NCBI GenBank assembly: GCA_903912445.1 | Contig: CAIWHP010000029.1 | Span: forward strand, 1 to 49,478 | Source: an uncultured Lentisphaerota bacterium | GTDB taxonomy: Bacteria > Verrucomicrobiota > Kiritimatiellia > CAIQIC01 | Length of the DNA: 49,478 nt | Direction of reading: 5' to 3' | Part shown: piece after piece, positions 25,281 through 34,419 of the stretch | Position numbering within the stretch: the first letter of the stretch is position 1 | Layout: the number at the start of each line of letters is the position of its first letter | The notes under the pieces: generated by a model | The model's input: the letters and a program-made list of their open reading frames with translations, nothing else | Told to the model about the DNA's origin: nothing | Database searches by the model: none | Program-made: the position numbers and the translations under genes

Positions 25281-25928
25281 ATGACTTCCAGCCTGCCAGT
25301 TTTGTTCGGGATGGCGTTTGTCATCGGCCTCTCCGGGGCGCTGGCGCCGGGGCCGGTGCTGACCGCGACCGTCAGCGAGACCGCCAAGCGCGGCTTCTGG
25401 GCCGGCCCGCTGATCGTGCTCGGCCATGCCGTGCTCGAGATCGTGCTGCTCGTCGCCCTCGTCGCCGGCCTCGGCGACTGGCTCGCGCTGCCGGTGGTGC
25501 AAGGCGTCCTCGGGGTCGGCGGCGGGCTGCTGCTCGCGGTCCTCGGCGTGCACATGATGGCGACGGCGCGGGATTCCGTCTTCCAGGCGCTGACGATGTC
25601 GCCCGACCGGCGCAGCGCGCTGCGCGGCCCGGTGCTGACCGGCATCCTGACCTCGCTGGCCAACCCCTACTGGATCCTCTGGTGGGCCACGGTCGGGCTG
25701 AACCTGATCTCGCTCGCGCTCAAGCACGGCGTGCTCGGGCTGGGCGTGTTCTACACCGGCCACATCCTCGCCGACCTGGTGTGGTACAGCCTCGTCGCGG
25801 CGGCGATCGCGGCGGGCCGGCGGATCCTGCCGCAGCCGGTCTACGTCGTGCTGTTCCTGCTGTGCGGCCTGGCGATGGCGGGCCTCGGCGGCTACTTCCT
25901 CGGCACCGGCATCGGCCGGCTGCGGTGA
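25281..25928 (+). CDS. LysE/RhtB-type amino-acid exporter
   Basis: 215 residues, about six hydrophobic helices. The family signature GLSGALAPGPVLTATVSE near residue 17 and TGILTSLANPYWILWW are visible. LysE/RhtB transporters export amino acids or related small molecules from the cytoplasm. It is divergent from the ROK regulator and is followed after 22 bases by the next gene, so 25281-27449 may be one transcript. Confidence 0.88.
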   Translation: MTSSLPVLFGMAFVIGLSGALAPGPVLTATVSETAKRGFWAGPLIVLGHAVLEIVLLVALVAGLGDWLALPVVQGVLGVGGGLLLAVLGVHMMATARDSVFQALTMSPDRRSALRGPVLTGILTSLANPYWILWWATVGLNLISLALKHGVLGLGVFYTGHILADLVWYSLVAAAIAAGRRILPQPVYVVLFLLCGLAMAGLGGYFLGTGIGRLR

Positions 25929-25950
25929 GGCGCCGCCCGGGGCCACAGCC

Positions 25951-27132
25951 ATGGCGCGCTTACGCAACGCGGTGTTGAGCCTGGCCGCGCTGACGCTGGC
26001 GGCGGCCGTCTGGCTGCCCTGTCTGCACCTGTTCTTCACCCCACCCGCCGCGCTCTGGCACAGCACCAGCGGCCTCCCGCCCCGCGCCCGCGAGCTGGCC
26101 GAACGGCAGCTGCACCTCTGGACCGAGGCCGGCAGCCGGCGCCAGGAAATCGAGCGGATGCGGCGCAGCAATGCGGAGTGGGATTTCATGGGCCGCACGT
26201 TCCTGGTCTGGTCGCTGGCCGAGATGGCGCTCCGCGAGCCGGCCGAACAGGCGCGCTACCTGCCGGTCATGGACACCATCATCACGGAGACCCTCCGGCT
26301 GGAGCGGGAGCATGGCCAGGCGTTTTTCCTGATGTCCTACGCCCGCGGGCCGGCCTACGTCGAACAGCCCATGCGCAGCCTGTTCGTGGACGGCGAGATC
26401 GCGCTCATGCTGGCGGCGCGCCGGCTGGTGGCGGAGCAGGCGGAGTACCGCCCGCTGCTGCGCGCGCGGGTCGCCGTGCTGCTGGAGCGGATGCAGCGCA
26501 ATCCCCGGCTCATCGCCGAGAGCTACCCCGACGAGTGCTGGCTGTTCGACCACGCCGTCGCGCTGGTCGCGCTCCGCGCCGCCGACCGGCTCGACGGCAG
26601 CGACCACGCGGCCTTCATCCGCACCTGGCTGGACGGCGCGAAGAAAAACCTGACCGACCCCGTCACCGGCCTGCTGCATTCCAGTTTTAACACCAAGGGC
26701 GCGGCGCGGGATGGTCCGGAAGGTTCGACCATCTGGATGGCGGCGCACCTCCTGCGCGCGGTGGATGCGGACTTCGCCCGCGACCAGTATCGGCGCGCCC
26801 GCCGCGAGCTCGGCCGCACGCTCTTCGGCTTCGGCTGGTCGCGCGAGTGGCCGCGCACCTGGCGCGGACCGCTGGACGTGGATTCCGGGCTGGTCATCCC
26901 GGTCGTGGATGCCAGCGTCGGCGCCAGCGGGATGGCCCTGATCGGCGCCAGCTCGTTCGGCGACGCCGCCTACCTGCGCGCGCTGCAGACCTCGCTGGAA
27001 TTCGCCGCCTTCCCGATCCGCGCGCACGGCCAGCTGAAATATGGCGCGAGCAACCAGGTGGGCGACGCCGCGCTGCTCTACGCCTGCGTCCTCGGCCCGC
27101 TCTGGGAGCGCCTGCAGGAGCCGCACCCATGA
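25951..27132 (+). CDS. Linalool dehydratase/isomerase-like (alpha/alpha)6-barrel protein
   Basis: 393 residues with an N-terminal membrane or signal segment (AVLSLAALTLAAAVWLPCLHLFF). The all-helical body resembles linalool dehydratase/isomerase: from memory of that family, NPRLIAESYPDECWLFDHAVAL and RTWLDGAKKNLTDPVTGLLH match its regions of the same order. The two catalytic Cys residues of the terpene enzyme do not align with Cys here, so the chemistry is probably different. Its stop overlaps the next start (ATGA). A glycosidase-like barrel is the alternative reading. Confidence 0.5.
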   Translation: MARLRNAVLSLAALTLAAAVWLPCLHLFFTPPAALWHSTSGLPPRARELAERQLHLWTEAGSRRQEIERMRRSNAEWDFMGRTFLVWSLAEMALREPAEQARYLPVMDTIITETLRLEREHGQAFFLMSYARGPAYVEQPMRSLFVDGEIALMLAARRLVAEQAEYRPLLRARVAVLLERMQRNPRLIAESYPDECWLFDHAVALVALRAADRLDGSDHAAFIRTWLDGAKKNLTDPVTGLLHSSFNTKGAARDGPEGSTIWMAAHLLRAVDADFARDQYRRARRELGRTLFGFGWSREWPRTWRGPLDVDSGLVIPVVDASVGASGMALIGASSFGDAAYLRALQTSLEFAAFPIRAHGQLKYGASNQVGDAALLYACVLGPLWERLQEPHP

Positions 27133-27449
27133 AGACCGCGCTGCAAAAAGGCTGGCGCTGGCTCAACGCGCCGTGGAGCACGCCGGCCGGGCTGGCGGCG
27201 CGCGCGCTCGTGCTGCTGCTCAGCCTGGCCCTCGTCCACGCGCTGGGCTGGCGCGAGCACACGACCTTCCTCTCCGGCACGCCGACCACCGCCGCCATCG
27301 GCCGCGCAACCGCCGCGGTGCTGGGCCTGCTCTACATCCTCGCCTATCTCGGCGCGGTCGTGCTCGCGCCGATCCTGCTGCTCGCCAGCGCGCTGCTGCC
27401 GGCCCTGCGCCGGCTCTGGCCCCGGCAGCCGACGCTTCCCAAACCCTGA
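27129..27449 (+). CDS. Small membrane protein coupled to the barrel protein
   Basis: 106 residues with two long hydrophobic segments (AARALVLLLSLALVHALGW and the stretch from AVLGLLYILAYLGAVV). Not recognised. The ATGA overlap with the preceding gene argues that the two products work together at the membrane. The 3' end, near 27436-27451, includes a degenerate copy of the dispersed palindrome. Confidence 0.6.
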   Translation: MKTALQKGWRWLNAPWSTPAGLAARALVLLLSLALVHALGWREHTTFLSGTPTTAAIGRATAAVLGLLYILAYLGAVVLAPILLLASALLPALRRLWPRQPTLPKP

Positions 27450-27471
27450 AATCCGTGTAAGCTCCGGGCGC

Positions 27472-28149
27472 ATGAAACCTCCCGCTCCCATCCGCGGCGT
27501 GATCTTCGACATGGACGGCGTGCTCTGCGACTCCGAGCCGCTGATCGCCGAGGCCGCCGGGCTCATGTTCCGCGAGAAATACGGCGCGCCGGCGACGGCC
27601 GCGGACTTCCATCCGTTCATCGGCACCGGCGAGGACCGCTTCCTCGGCGGCGTTGCGGAAAAATACGGCGTCACGCTGGAGCCCGGCGTGGACAAGGACC
27701 GCACCTACGCCATCTACCTCCAGCTCATCCCTGGCCGCCTGCAGCCGCTGCCCGGCGCGCACGATTTCGTCGCCGCGGCGCGCGCGCACGGGCTGAAGCT
27801 CGGGCTCGCGACCAGCGCCGACCGCATCAAGCTCCAGGGCAACCTCGCCGCGATCCGGCTGCCGGAAAGCAGCTTCGATGTGGCGGTCACGGGCGGCGAG
27901 GTCCGGCGCAAGAAGCCGCACCCGGATATTTTCCTGCTCGCCGCGGAGAAGATCGGCGTCGCGCCGGCGGATTGTCTCGTCGTCGAGGATGCGCCGAGCG
28001 GGCTGCAGGCGGGCAAGGCCGCCGGCTGCCGCTGCCTCGGCATCACCAGCACGTTCGACGCGGCCCGGTTGCGCGCCGCCGGCGCCGACTGGATCGCGGC
28101 CGACCTCGCCCACGCCCTCGGGCTGCTCGCCGACCTCGCCGGCGGCTGA
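27472..28149 (+). CDS. HAD-superfamily phosphatase (beta-phosphoglucomutase-like)
   Basis: 225 residues. HAD motif I is VIFDMDGVLCDSEP (D13, D15), motif II LATSAD, and motif III/IV KKPHPDIFLLAAEKIGVAPADCLVVEDAPSG. The helical cap between motif I and II is that of the beta-phosphoglucomutase/phosphatase subgroup. Likely a sugar-phosphate phosphatase or mutase in the cytoplasm; substrate not determinable. The ATG is preceded by TAAGCT eight bases upstream without a Shine-Dalgarno, like lysE, suggesting a leaderless transcript. Confidence 0.88.
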   Translation: MKPPAPIRGVIFDMDGVLCDSEPLIAEAAGLMFREKYGAPATAADFHPFIGTGEDRFLGGVAEKYGVTLEPGVDKDRTYAIYLQLIPGRLQPLPGAHDFVAAARAHGLKLGLATSADRIKLQGNLAAIRLPESSFDVAVTGGEVRRKKPHPDIFLLAAEKIGVAPADCLVVEDAPSGLQAGKAAGCRCLGITSTFDAARLRAAGADWIAADLAHALGLLADLAGG

Positions 28150-28235
28150 GCCGCACGGAAACGGCGGAAGCTTTTCACAGAAGATAGCGACGGCAACAAA
28201 GTCGCTTCGTGCCTGCGTTGCCTGGCGTTGAAAAG

Positions 28236-28274
28236 GCGGTTGGCACCAACCGCTTGTGGCGGCTGGCGTCAGCC
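28236..28274. repeat. Tandem REP-like hairpins between convergent genes
   Basis: GCGGTTGGcaCCAACCGC at 28236-28253 and the related GGCTGgcgtCAGCC at 28261-28274, two copies of the same GCGGYTGG...CCARCCGC theme. The second overlaps the last codons of the site-2 protease. Probably REP-type elements that also act as a transcription end. Confidence 0.55.
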
Positions 28275-28919
28275 GTGGCCGAAAAGCGCGGCGCCGAGGC
28301 GCAGGAGCAGGCTGCCGAACAGGTCGCCATAGCCCCAGACGAAGTTGCCCAACGGCGTGGCCACCAGCAGGACGAGGATGATCCAGGAAAGGTGCCCCGC
28401 TGCGCTGGCGGTGAGCTTCAGCATGGCAGGAAAGAACAGCGCGGCCACGCTCCAGCCGTCGAGGATCGGCACCGGCAGCAAGTTGAAGAGGAACAGGGTG
28501 CTGTTGGCATAGGCGGCATATTTGAGGAACAGCGCGACGTGGCCGGCTTCGCCATCGAACACGTCGCCGCGCACGAGCGCGGCCCAGAGCAGGGCGCTGA
28601 CCACGGCCAGCAGCAGGTTGGCCGCCGGTCCGGCGAAGGCGACCGCCGCGGCGTGGAAGCGGGTGCGGAGCCGGCGCGGGTCCACCGGCACCGCGCCCCA
28701 CGCGATGCCGACCGCGAGCAGCGCGAGGAGCGACGTCAGCCCCATCTGCCTGAACGGATTCAGCGTGAGGTGCCCCTCCTCCGCAGCGGTATCGTCGCCG
28801 AGCAGCAGCGCCACCCGGGCGTGGGCATATTCGTGGACGCAGATGGAGAACGCGATGATGATGACCCACGCACCAAAGAAAAACGGGTCGTCCCAGGCGT
28901 AGCGCAAAAACAGGTTCAT
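28269..28919 (-). CDS. Site-2 protease family metalloprotease (M50)
   Basis: 216 residues, mostly hydrophobic. Zinc motif HEYAH (H29, E30, H33) in the first helix and the third ligand region NLLPVPILDGWS. This is the short bacterial rhomboid-independent S2P type that cuts proteins within the membrane. The start at 28919 overlaps the upstream stop by ATGA. The target is unknown; no anti-sigma factor gene is adjacent. Confidence 0.88.
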   Translation of the reverse strand: MNLFLRYAWDDPFFFGAWVIIIAFSICVHEYAHARVALLLGDDTAAEEGHLTLNPFRQMGLTSLLALLAVGIAWGAVPVDPRRLRTRFHAAAVAFAGPAANLLLAVVSALLWAALVRGDVFDGEAGHVALFLKYAAYANSTLFLFNLLPVPILDGWSVAALFFPAMLKLTASAAGHLSWIILVLLVATPLGNFVWGYGDLFGSLLLRLGAALFGHG

Positions 28920-30031
28920 GCAGGCTGCTCCTCCGCGGGCCGCGGCAGCAGGTCGGCCAGCCAGTCGCCCAGCGCGGCGCATTCCCAGGCGAAGGGCAGA
29001 TAGCCGGCGAAGCCCAGCACGGGCATCTCGAACAATTTCGCGCGGCCGACCCACGGCACGTCATACAGCCACTTCGCGAGGCTGCAGTAATTCCACATTT
29101 CCCAGAAAAAGCCGCAGATGAGGCCGGCGACCGCGAGCCGGTAGACCCGCCGCCAGTCGCCCTTCGCCAAACCCTGGAACACCGTGGGGCGGCCGAGGAA
29201 GACGCGCGCCGCCGTCAGCACCGCCAGCGGCGCGAGCCAGAGCAACGGATAGAGGAACTCCGGCCAGACGCCGACCAGCGCCAGCCCCAGCGCACCGAGC
29301 CCGAGCGCGAGGCCCGCGGCCAGCTTCGGCCGGGCCACCTTCAGGAGGAGGTAGCGGTCCAGGCCGGCCGCGCTGCGCGGCGCGGTCTCCAGCCACTCCG
29401 TCGTGCTCAACACCGCCGGGAGCACGGTCGCGAACGGCAACGTGGCAAAGAGCACGTATTCGCCGGCCGAGAGCTGGCCGAGGCCGAGGTAGTACCAGTT
29501 CTGGGCGAAGCGGTTCAGCCACTCGAAAAACCACCAGAACACGGCGCTCAGCGGGAAGAGCAGCAGAAAGAACAGCGGCAGATGCGTCAGCAGGCAGCCG
29601 CCGCTGCGGCGATAGGTGAGCGCGTTGATGACGAGGATGTAGGCGAGCCAGAGCGGCGTGAACGTGTAGCGCTGCCACGGCGCGAACCATTCGAAACGGG
29701 TCCAGGCCAGCACCCACGCACCGAGGCCCAGCGCGAGGCCGGCCCAGCCCCACCACGGGAACGGCTTCGCCGGCGGCGGGTCGGGCGGCAGCTGCTTGCG
29801 GTGGCGGAGGACGCGGTCGTCGAAGACCAGCGCCGGGATGGCCACCAGCAGCGCCAGCGCCAGAAAGGCGACGATCGAGAAATCGAGGCGCAGCTCCGCT
29901 TTTTCGGCGGGCGGGAAGTTGAGGTACGGCGCAAGGTCGTGGTGCGCGGCCCAGACGCCGGCCAGCGGCGCGCCCACCAGCAGGGCGCAGACGGCCAGCA
30001 GGACCATAAATTGCAGCGCCCGGGAGCTCAT
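28916..30031 (-). CDS. Polytopic membrane protein of unknown function
   Basis: 371 residues with about nine hydrophobic helices, rich in Trp and Leu (FAPWQRYTFTPLWLAYI, PLSAVFWWFFEWLNRF, FFWEMWNYCSLAKWLYDVPW). Not recognised as a named family. It is coupled by ATGA overlaps both to DciA upstream and to the site-2 protease downstream. Near 29167-29182 the sequence encoding VFQGLAK looks like a decayed in-frame copy of the dispersed palindrome. Confidence 0.65.
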   Translation of the reverse strand: MSSRALQFMVLLAVCALLVGAPLAGVWAAHHDLAPYLNFPPAEKAELRLDFSIVAFLALALLVAIPALVFDDRVLRHRKQLPPDPPPAKPFPWWGWAGLALGLGAWVLAWTRFEWFAPWQRYTFTPLWLAYILVINALTYRRSGGCLLTHLPLFFLLLFPLSAVFWWFFEWLNRFAQNWYYLGLGQLSAGEYVLFATLPFATVLPAVLSTTEWLETAPRSAAGLDRYLLLKVARPKLAAGLALGLGALGLALVGVWPEFLYPLLWLAPLAVLTAARVFLGRPTVFQGLAKGDWRRVYRLAVAGLICGFFWEMWNYCSLAKWLYDVPWVGRAKLFEMPVLGFAGYLPFAWECAALGDWLADLLPRPAEEQPA

Positions 30032-30432
30032 GGTCCTGTTGTGCGCGCCGGCGGGTCGGGATCGAGTTGCAGGCGCAAGGTGCGCACGTCGTTGGTGCCG
30101 AGCTGGCGGCGGATATTCTCGTGCATCGGCTTGAGCCACATCCGGCTGAGCTCGGCCAGCCAGACCGAACTGGCGACGAAGATCGTCAGGACGCCGCGCT
30201 CCAGCCGGCCGGGCCGCGCATGCGCCGCGACCTGCGGCCCGACGATCTGTGCCCACTCGTTGAGCAGGCGCGTCTCCGTCACGCGCGCCTCCAGCTTCAA
30301 ATCCTTGATGATATGCTGCGCGACGCTGGCCACCAGTTGGTCGTGCCGGGGCGGCGGCGGCCGCTCGTCCGGGAGACGGCAGCGCTCGCGCTGGACGGCC
30401 CACGCGCCTTTGTTGAATGGCTCCTTGCGCAT
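30028..30432 (-). CDS. dciA: DciA-like (DUF721) replicative helicase loader
   Basis: 134 residues from the ATG at 30432. The C-terminal half has the DUF721 pattern TRLLNEWAQIVGPQVAAHARPGRLERGVLTIFVASSVWLAELSRM. DciA is the ancestral loader/operator of the DnaB helicase in bacteria lacking DnaC or DnaI. The longer open frame upstream includes non-conserved, Pro/Arg-rich sequence and is not used. ATGA overlap with the membrane protein gene. Confidence 0.82.
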   Translation of the reverse strand: MRKEPFNKGAWAVQRERCRLPDERPPPPRHDQLVASVAQHIIKDLKLEARVTETRLLNEWAQIVGPQVAAHARPGRLERGVLTIFVASSVWLAELSRMWLKPMHENIRRQLGTNDVRTLRLQLDPDPPARTTGP

Positions 30433-30617
30433 GGCGGCAGCATGGCGTTTCGGCCTGCGCGTTGCAAGGCGGCAGTGCGGAACGGGACAGGGCGGCGGGC
30501 TGTCCCGCCGCGGCAGCCCTCGAAAGCGCACACTTGTACACGTGTGCGCGTAGGCCCTGCCGGATGCGGCCGGCGTGTCGGCTCTCGCTGCTCCCGCGTC
30601 CACCCCACCCTCTCGCG

Positions 30618-31382
30618 TCACGCCGCGCCCTGCGGCCGGTGCGGATGGGCGTGCGCGAGAATATGCGGGCGCTCGAGGCCGTGGGCGAGCATCAGGCCTT
30701 CGTCGGCCAGCAGCGCCGACGGCGGGCCATCGGCGATGATCGCGCCGCGGTCGAGCAGGATGGCGCGCGTGCAGTTTTCGACGACGAGCTCGAGGTCGTG
30801 CGTGGCGATGAGCTGCGCCGCCGGGAGCCGGCGCAACAGCGCCTTGAGCTCGCGGCGGCCGCGCGGGTCGAGGTCGGTCGTCGGCTCGTCGAGCGCGAGC
30901 ACCGCCGGCTCGCAGACCAGCACGCCCGCGAGGCAGACGCGCCGCTTCTCGCCGCGGCTGAGGTGGTGCGGTGGCCGGTGCTCATAGCCGGCGAGCCCGA
31001 CCTGCGCCAACGCCGCGCCGACCTTCTCCGCCAACTGCGCGCCGGCCAGCCCGAACTGGCGGGGACCGAAGGCGACATCCTCGAAAACCGTCGGGCAGAA
31101 CAGCTGGTCGTCCGGGTCCTGGAACAGCAGGCCGACGTTTTTCCGGACCTGGGGGAAATGGGCCGGGACGACCGCCGTGCCGCAGATGGTCACGGCGGAG
31201 GGGTCCGCCGGACGCTCCGGCAGCAGGCCGTTGAGGTGCAGCAGCAGCGTCGATTTGCCCGCGCCGTTCGGCCCGATCAGGGCCACGCGCTCGCCCGCGT
31301 CCAGGGAGAAGCTGATCCCGCGCAGCGCCGCCGAGCCGTCGGGATAGCGGTAGGTCAGGCTCACAACTTCAACAGCTTTCAT
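30618..31382 (-). CDS. nikO: Nickel/cobalt ECF transporter ATPase
   Basis: 254 residues of a CbiO/NikO-type ABC ATPase: Walker A GPNGAGKST (residues 37-45), signature LSRGEKRRVCLAG, Walker B VLALDEPTTDLDP. It powers the membrane subunits encoded upstream. Because a NikR gene starts the cluster, nickel is the more likely ion. The gap of 132 bases to nikQ contains a GGAC-rich repeat (about 31415-31445) and no gene. Confidence 0.9.
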   Translation of the reverse strand: MKAVEVVSLTYRYPDGSAALRGISFSLDAGERVALIGPNGAGKSTLLLHLNGLLPERPADPSAVTICGTAVVPAHFPQVRKNVGLLFQDPDDQLFCPTVFEDVAFGPRQFGLAGAQLAEKVGAALAQVGLAGYEHRPPHHLSRGEKRRVCLAGVLVCEPAVLALDEPTTDLDPRGRRELKALLRRLPAAQLIATHDLELVVENCTRAILLDRGAIIADGPPSALLADEGLMLAHGLERPHILAHAHPHRPQGAA

Positions 31383-31514
31383 GGTTTCAAAAACTCCGGC
31401 CGGAAGAGGACGGAATGGACCTTATGGACGAACAGGACAGACGCGTATGCTTTCTCATTGTTCCCTTTCCGCACATCATAAAGCTCAAATCGGAAAGCAT
31501 AAATTCATCCCTCG

Positions 31515-32132
31515 TCACTTTTCCTCCCACCCGCGGGCGCTCATCGCGGCGTAGATGCGCTCGGCACGGTCGGCGGAACGGATGAAGAGCTGCCCGGCGA
31601 CCGTCGCCAGCGCACGCCAGTGAAACGCCCGGCCGGTGCTAAAGCTGCGGCTGGTCCGTGCGCGCCACATCCGGCCCGATTCGTCCACCAGGACGAAAAG
31701 ATAGCGGTAGAGCAAGGTCAGGGTCGTTACGAAGACGCTCGGGACGCGCGCGCGCCGCAGGACGGCGAGCAGGTCGGTGAACGGCGTCGAGGCGGTCAGC
31801 AGCAGCATCGCCGCGAGGCAGAGCGCGCTCTTGACCAGCAGGGTCAGGAAGATGCGGCCGCCCTCCGGCTGGAACAGGGCCAGCAGCGCCATGCCGAGCG
31901 CGAACGGCGCGGCGATGGCGACGCGGCGCAGCAGGAAGTGCGGCGGTATCTGGCTGAGCGCGGCCAGCGCCACCAACAGCGCCGCCACGGCGGCGAACAG
32001 CGGCCACGCCGCGCCCGGCCACAGCGCCACCAGCAACACGAGCCCCAGCGTCAGCGCCAGCTTGCGACCCGCCGGGAGCCGATGCACCGGGCTGTCCAGG
32101 CGCGCGTAGCGGTCGATGAAGTCAGGATTCAC
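31515..32132 (-). CDS. nikQ: Nickel/cobalt ECF transporter T component
   Basis: 205 residues with five to six helices and the CbiQ/NikQ hallmark RRARVPSVFVTTLTLLYRYLFVL, followed by a conserved Arg-rich RADRAERIYAAMSARGW. A GTG start at 32132 (reading VNPDFIDRYARLDSPVHRL) is chosen because cytoplasmic N-termini of this family begin with IDRYA..; no ATG fits. It couples the ATPase to the substrate-binding subunit. Confidence 0.85.
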   Translation of the reverse strand: MNPDFIDRYARLDSPVHRLPAGRKLALTLGLVLLVALWPGAAWPLFAAVAALLVALAALSQIPPHFLLRRVAIAAPFALGMALLALFQPEGGRIFLTLLVKSALCLAAMLLLTASTPFTDLLAVLRRARVPSVFVTTLTLLYRYLFVLVDESGRMWRARTSRSFSTGRAFHWRALATVAGQLFIRSADRAERIYAAMSARGWEEK

Positions 32133-32288
32133 GGGAAGAATGGGGCGTAATGGAGTGCTGGAGTTTTGGAGTGTTGGAAGACTGTAACAGTGACCGGCAT
32201 CCCGCCCGCCCGTCTGGGCGCACGCTCCCGTTTCATGTTGGCCAGACAAAGGTTCATGATCATCTCGATCTTTCGGAAAGTTTACCTC

Positions 32289-33221
32289 TCACATCTTACT
32301 TCTTACTTTCATCATCCGCGCCACGGCCCACGCACCCACGAAGACCGCGAGTATGCCGAAGAGGCCGGCCAGGATGATGCCGAGTTTTTCGGAGGTCAGG
32401 CCGGCGACCTGATAGTCCGCCAGCGGCGACGTGAACCATGGCGTGGCACTGGCCTTGTGCTCGAAGCCGAGCTGCGCGGCGACTTTTTCCAGGCCGTCGG
32501 GCCAGGCGCAGGCGAAGGGCGCCACGAACACCACCAGCCCCACCGCCGCGAGCAAACCGAGCACGACGAGGCCGGCGGGACGCGCGGGCGCGGCCTCGGC
32601 CAACAGGTCGGGCCGCGCTGCAGCCACGGCACGCAGGATCAGGGCCGTGATCAACGCTTCGCCGATGCCGATCAGGGCATGTATCCCGCCCATCGCCGGG
32701 AACGCCAGCGCCCCCTTCACCGTGCCCGACCAAGCGAGCTGACCGGCGCAGGCCAGCGCCGCCACCACGGTGGAACACCAGGCCGCCAGCGCTGCCGCCA
32801 CCAGGCGCGCGCGCGTGCTGCCGCCCAGCAGGCGCTGGACCGGCTGATAGACGAGCCAGGCGACCACCGGCGCGATGACCGCCATGTTGAACAGGTTCGC
32901 GCCCAGCGCCGTCACGCCGCCATCGTTGAACAGCAGACATTGCAGCACGATGACCGCGCTCATGGAGACCAGCGCCGCAGCAGGGCCGAGCAGGATCGCC
33001 GCCAGCGCACCGCCGATCAGATGGCCCGACGTGCCGCCCGCCACGGGGAAGTTCAGCATCTGCGCCGCAAAGATGAACGCCGCGGCGAGGCCCAGCAGCG
33101 GCGTCCGTTGTGGCGGCAGCGTGGCGCGTACGCGCTGTAGCGCCCAAGCCAAAGCTGCCACAGCCAGCACACCGGTTGTCAGGGCGGTCTTTCCGTCAAT
33201 AAAGCCATTAGGTATGTGCAT
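32289..33221 (-). CDS. nikMN: Nickel/cobalt ECF transporter substrate-binding fusion (CbiM-CbiN like)
   Basis: 310 residues. The N-terminus MHIPNGFID is the CbiM/NikM signature: the second residue His ligates the metal after Met. The CbiM core (GGTSGHLIGGALAAILLGP) runs to about residue 210, then a PDGLE-type domain (CAWPDGLEKVA) replaces the separate CbiN/NikN subunit. The start at 33221 is fixed by the MHIPNG motif. The 156 bases to nikQ show nothing certain. Confidence 0.9.
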   Translation of the reverse strand: MHIPNGFIDGKTALTTGVLAVAALAWALQRVRATLPPQRTPLLGLAAAFIFAAQMLNFPVAGGTSGHLIGGALAAILLGPAAALVSMSAVIVLQCLLFNDGGVTALGANLFNMAVIAPVVAWLVYQPVQRLLGGSTRARLVAAALAAWCSTVVAALACAGQLAWSGTVKGALAFPAMGGIHALIGIGEALITALILRAVAAARPDLLAEAAPARPAGLVVLGLLAAVGLVVFVAPFACAWPDGLEKVAAQLGFEHKASATPWFTSPLADYQVAGLTSEKLGIILAGLFGILAVFVGAWAVARMMKVRSKM

Positions 33222-33229
33222 GGCAGCTC

Positions 33230-33991
33230 CTATTCCTCCCGCCAAGCCAAGTTCCAGGTTAGTCCGAGGGTAGCGGTGATGTCCGGCATGTCGCCGTGCA
33301 GGCCAGCGCCCACCGCGCCATCCAAGGTCAGCCCCTCGCGCACGGTCCAGCGCAGGCCGGTGTTGGCATAGAATACCCAGGGCTCGCTCGTCTCCACAGT
33401 TTGCTCGGCGTAGATTTCTCCGACCCACTGCCACGCCGGGGTGAGCGCACAATCCAAGGCCACGCCAAGGTGCAACAGGTCGGACAACTCCCCGGCCCCG
33501 TCGCCGATCCATATGTAGCCGGCATTGAAATGCAGATTGGCCCGTTCACCCAGCGGGAGCGAGGCGAGACCTGTCAGATCAAAATCAGTCGTACCGGTGC
33601 CATTTTTGTTCTGGTTGGCGAAAGGCAGCTTGAGGGTGGGCGCCAACGCGAGCGATAACCCGGCAGGCCCCTCGGCCCATCCCTGCCACTTCAAACCCAA
33701 CGCGAGGTCGGTACAGTCAGTGAAACTTTCGTGCGCGCCCTCTTCCGGCCGCCGTTGCTCCCACTGCGCGCCGAAACCCGCGCCGGCCTCCAGCCGCGGG
33801 GCCATACCCAGCGTGAGGCTGGCCAGCGCATCCACATGCCGCATCGGGCCATTGCCAATACCCAGCGCGCCGGCCTCCGCTTCCACATGTCCGGGCTGCA
33901 CGGTGCCGGTATCGTCCGTCAGCAACGGGCGACCGGCCCACGCCAAGACAGGCAGCCAGCCGGCGATGAGCCAGACGGGAACCCGTTTCAC
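33230..33991 (-). CDS. Outer-membrane beta-barrel protein in the nickel operon
   Basis: 253 residues. Signal peptide MKRVPVWLIAGWLPVLAWA, then RPLLTDDTGTVQPGHVEAEAG and alternating amphipathic strands ending in an aromatic-type terminus (LGLTWNLAW). This matches the MetA-pathway/transporter-like outer-membrane barrel families that often accompany metal uptake or efflux genes. Lying between nikR and nikMN with an ATGA overlap at its start, it may let nickel or a nickel complex cross the outer membrane. Confidence 0.7.
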   Translation of the reverse strand: MKRVPVWLIAGWLPVLAWAGRPLLTDDTGTVQPGHVEAEAGALGIGNGPMRHVDALASLTLGMAPRLEAGAGFGAQWEQRRPEEGAHESFTDCTDLALGLKWQGWAEGPAGLSLALAPTLKLPFANQNKNGTGTTDFDLTGLASLPLGERANLHFNAGYIWIGDGAGELSDLLHLGVALDCALTPAWQWVGEIYAEQTVETSEPWVFYANTGLRWTVREGLTLDGAVGAGLHGDMPDITATLGLTWNLAWREE

Positions 33992-34416
33992 GCTTCCAGA
34001 TCCTTGCCGGTCGTGGTGATGGTCAACCGGCCGTGCTTGACGCCCTTGGCGGCGAGGAGCTCGTCGGCGATCTTGCGGATCACATCGCCCCGCCCGCGAA
34101 CGACGAGCACTTCGAGGCAGTTGTGATGATCCAGATGGACGTGCATCGTCGAGACGATCACATCGTGGTGGTCGTGCTGGATGTCCGTCAGTGCCGCTTG
34201 CAGGTGCGGCTTGTGGTGGTCATAGACCAGCGTGATGGTCCCGGCGGTTTCGTGATCGCCCAGCTCCTGGTGATATTCCACCAGGCTGTTGCGCGCGAGA
34301 TCGGCGACGGCCTGCGAGCGGTTGGCGTAGCCCTTGGCCTGCACCAGTCCGTCCAGCTGGTGCGCCAGAGCGGCGGGCATCGAGATGCTGAAGCGGCAAA
34401 GGCGTTCCTTTTTCAT
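33988..34416 (-). CDS. nikR: Nickel-responsive repressor NikR
   Basis: 142 residues. The N-terminal ribbon-helix-helix (RLCRFSISMPAALAHQLD, ANRSQAVADLARN) is followed by the ACT-like nickel domain with the four ligands in canonical spacing: H81, H92, H94 and C100. It represses nickel import when nickel is plentiful and is the first gene of the operon it presumably controls. The start at 34416 is set by the RHH strand and the dyad immediately upstream. Confidence 0.94.
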   Translation of the reverse strand: MKKERLCRFSISMPAALAHQLDGLVQAKGYANRSQAVADLARNSLVEYHQELGDHETAGTITLVYDHHKPHLQAALTDIQHDHHDVIVSTMHVHLDHHNCLEVLVVRGRGDVIRKIADELLAAKGVKHGRLTITTTGKDLEA

Positions 34417-34419
34417 GGT

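Noticed and set aside
25089-26198. 369-residue minus-strand frame over lysE
   Set aside because: Gln/Arg/His-rich shadow without motifs; LysE signatures are on the plus strand.
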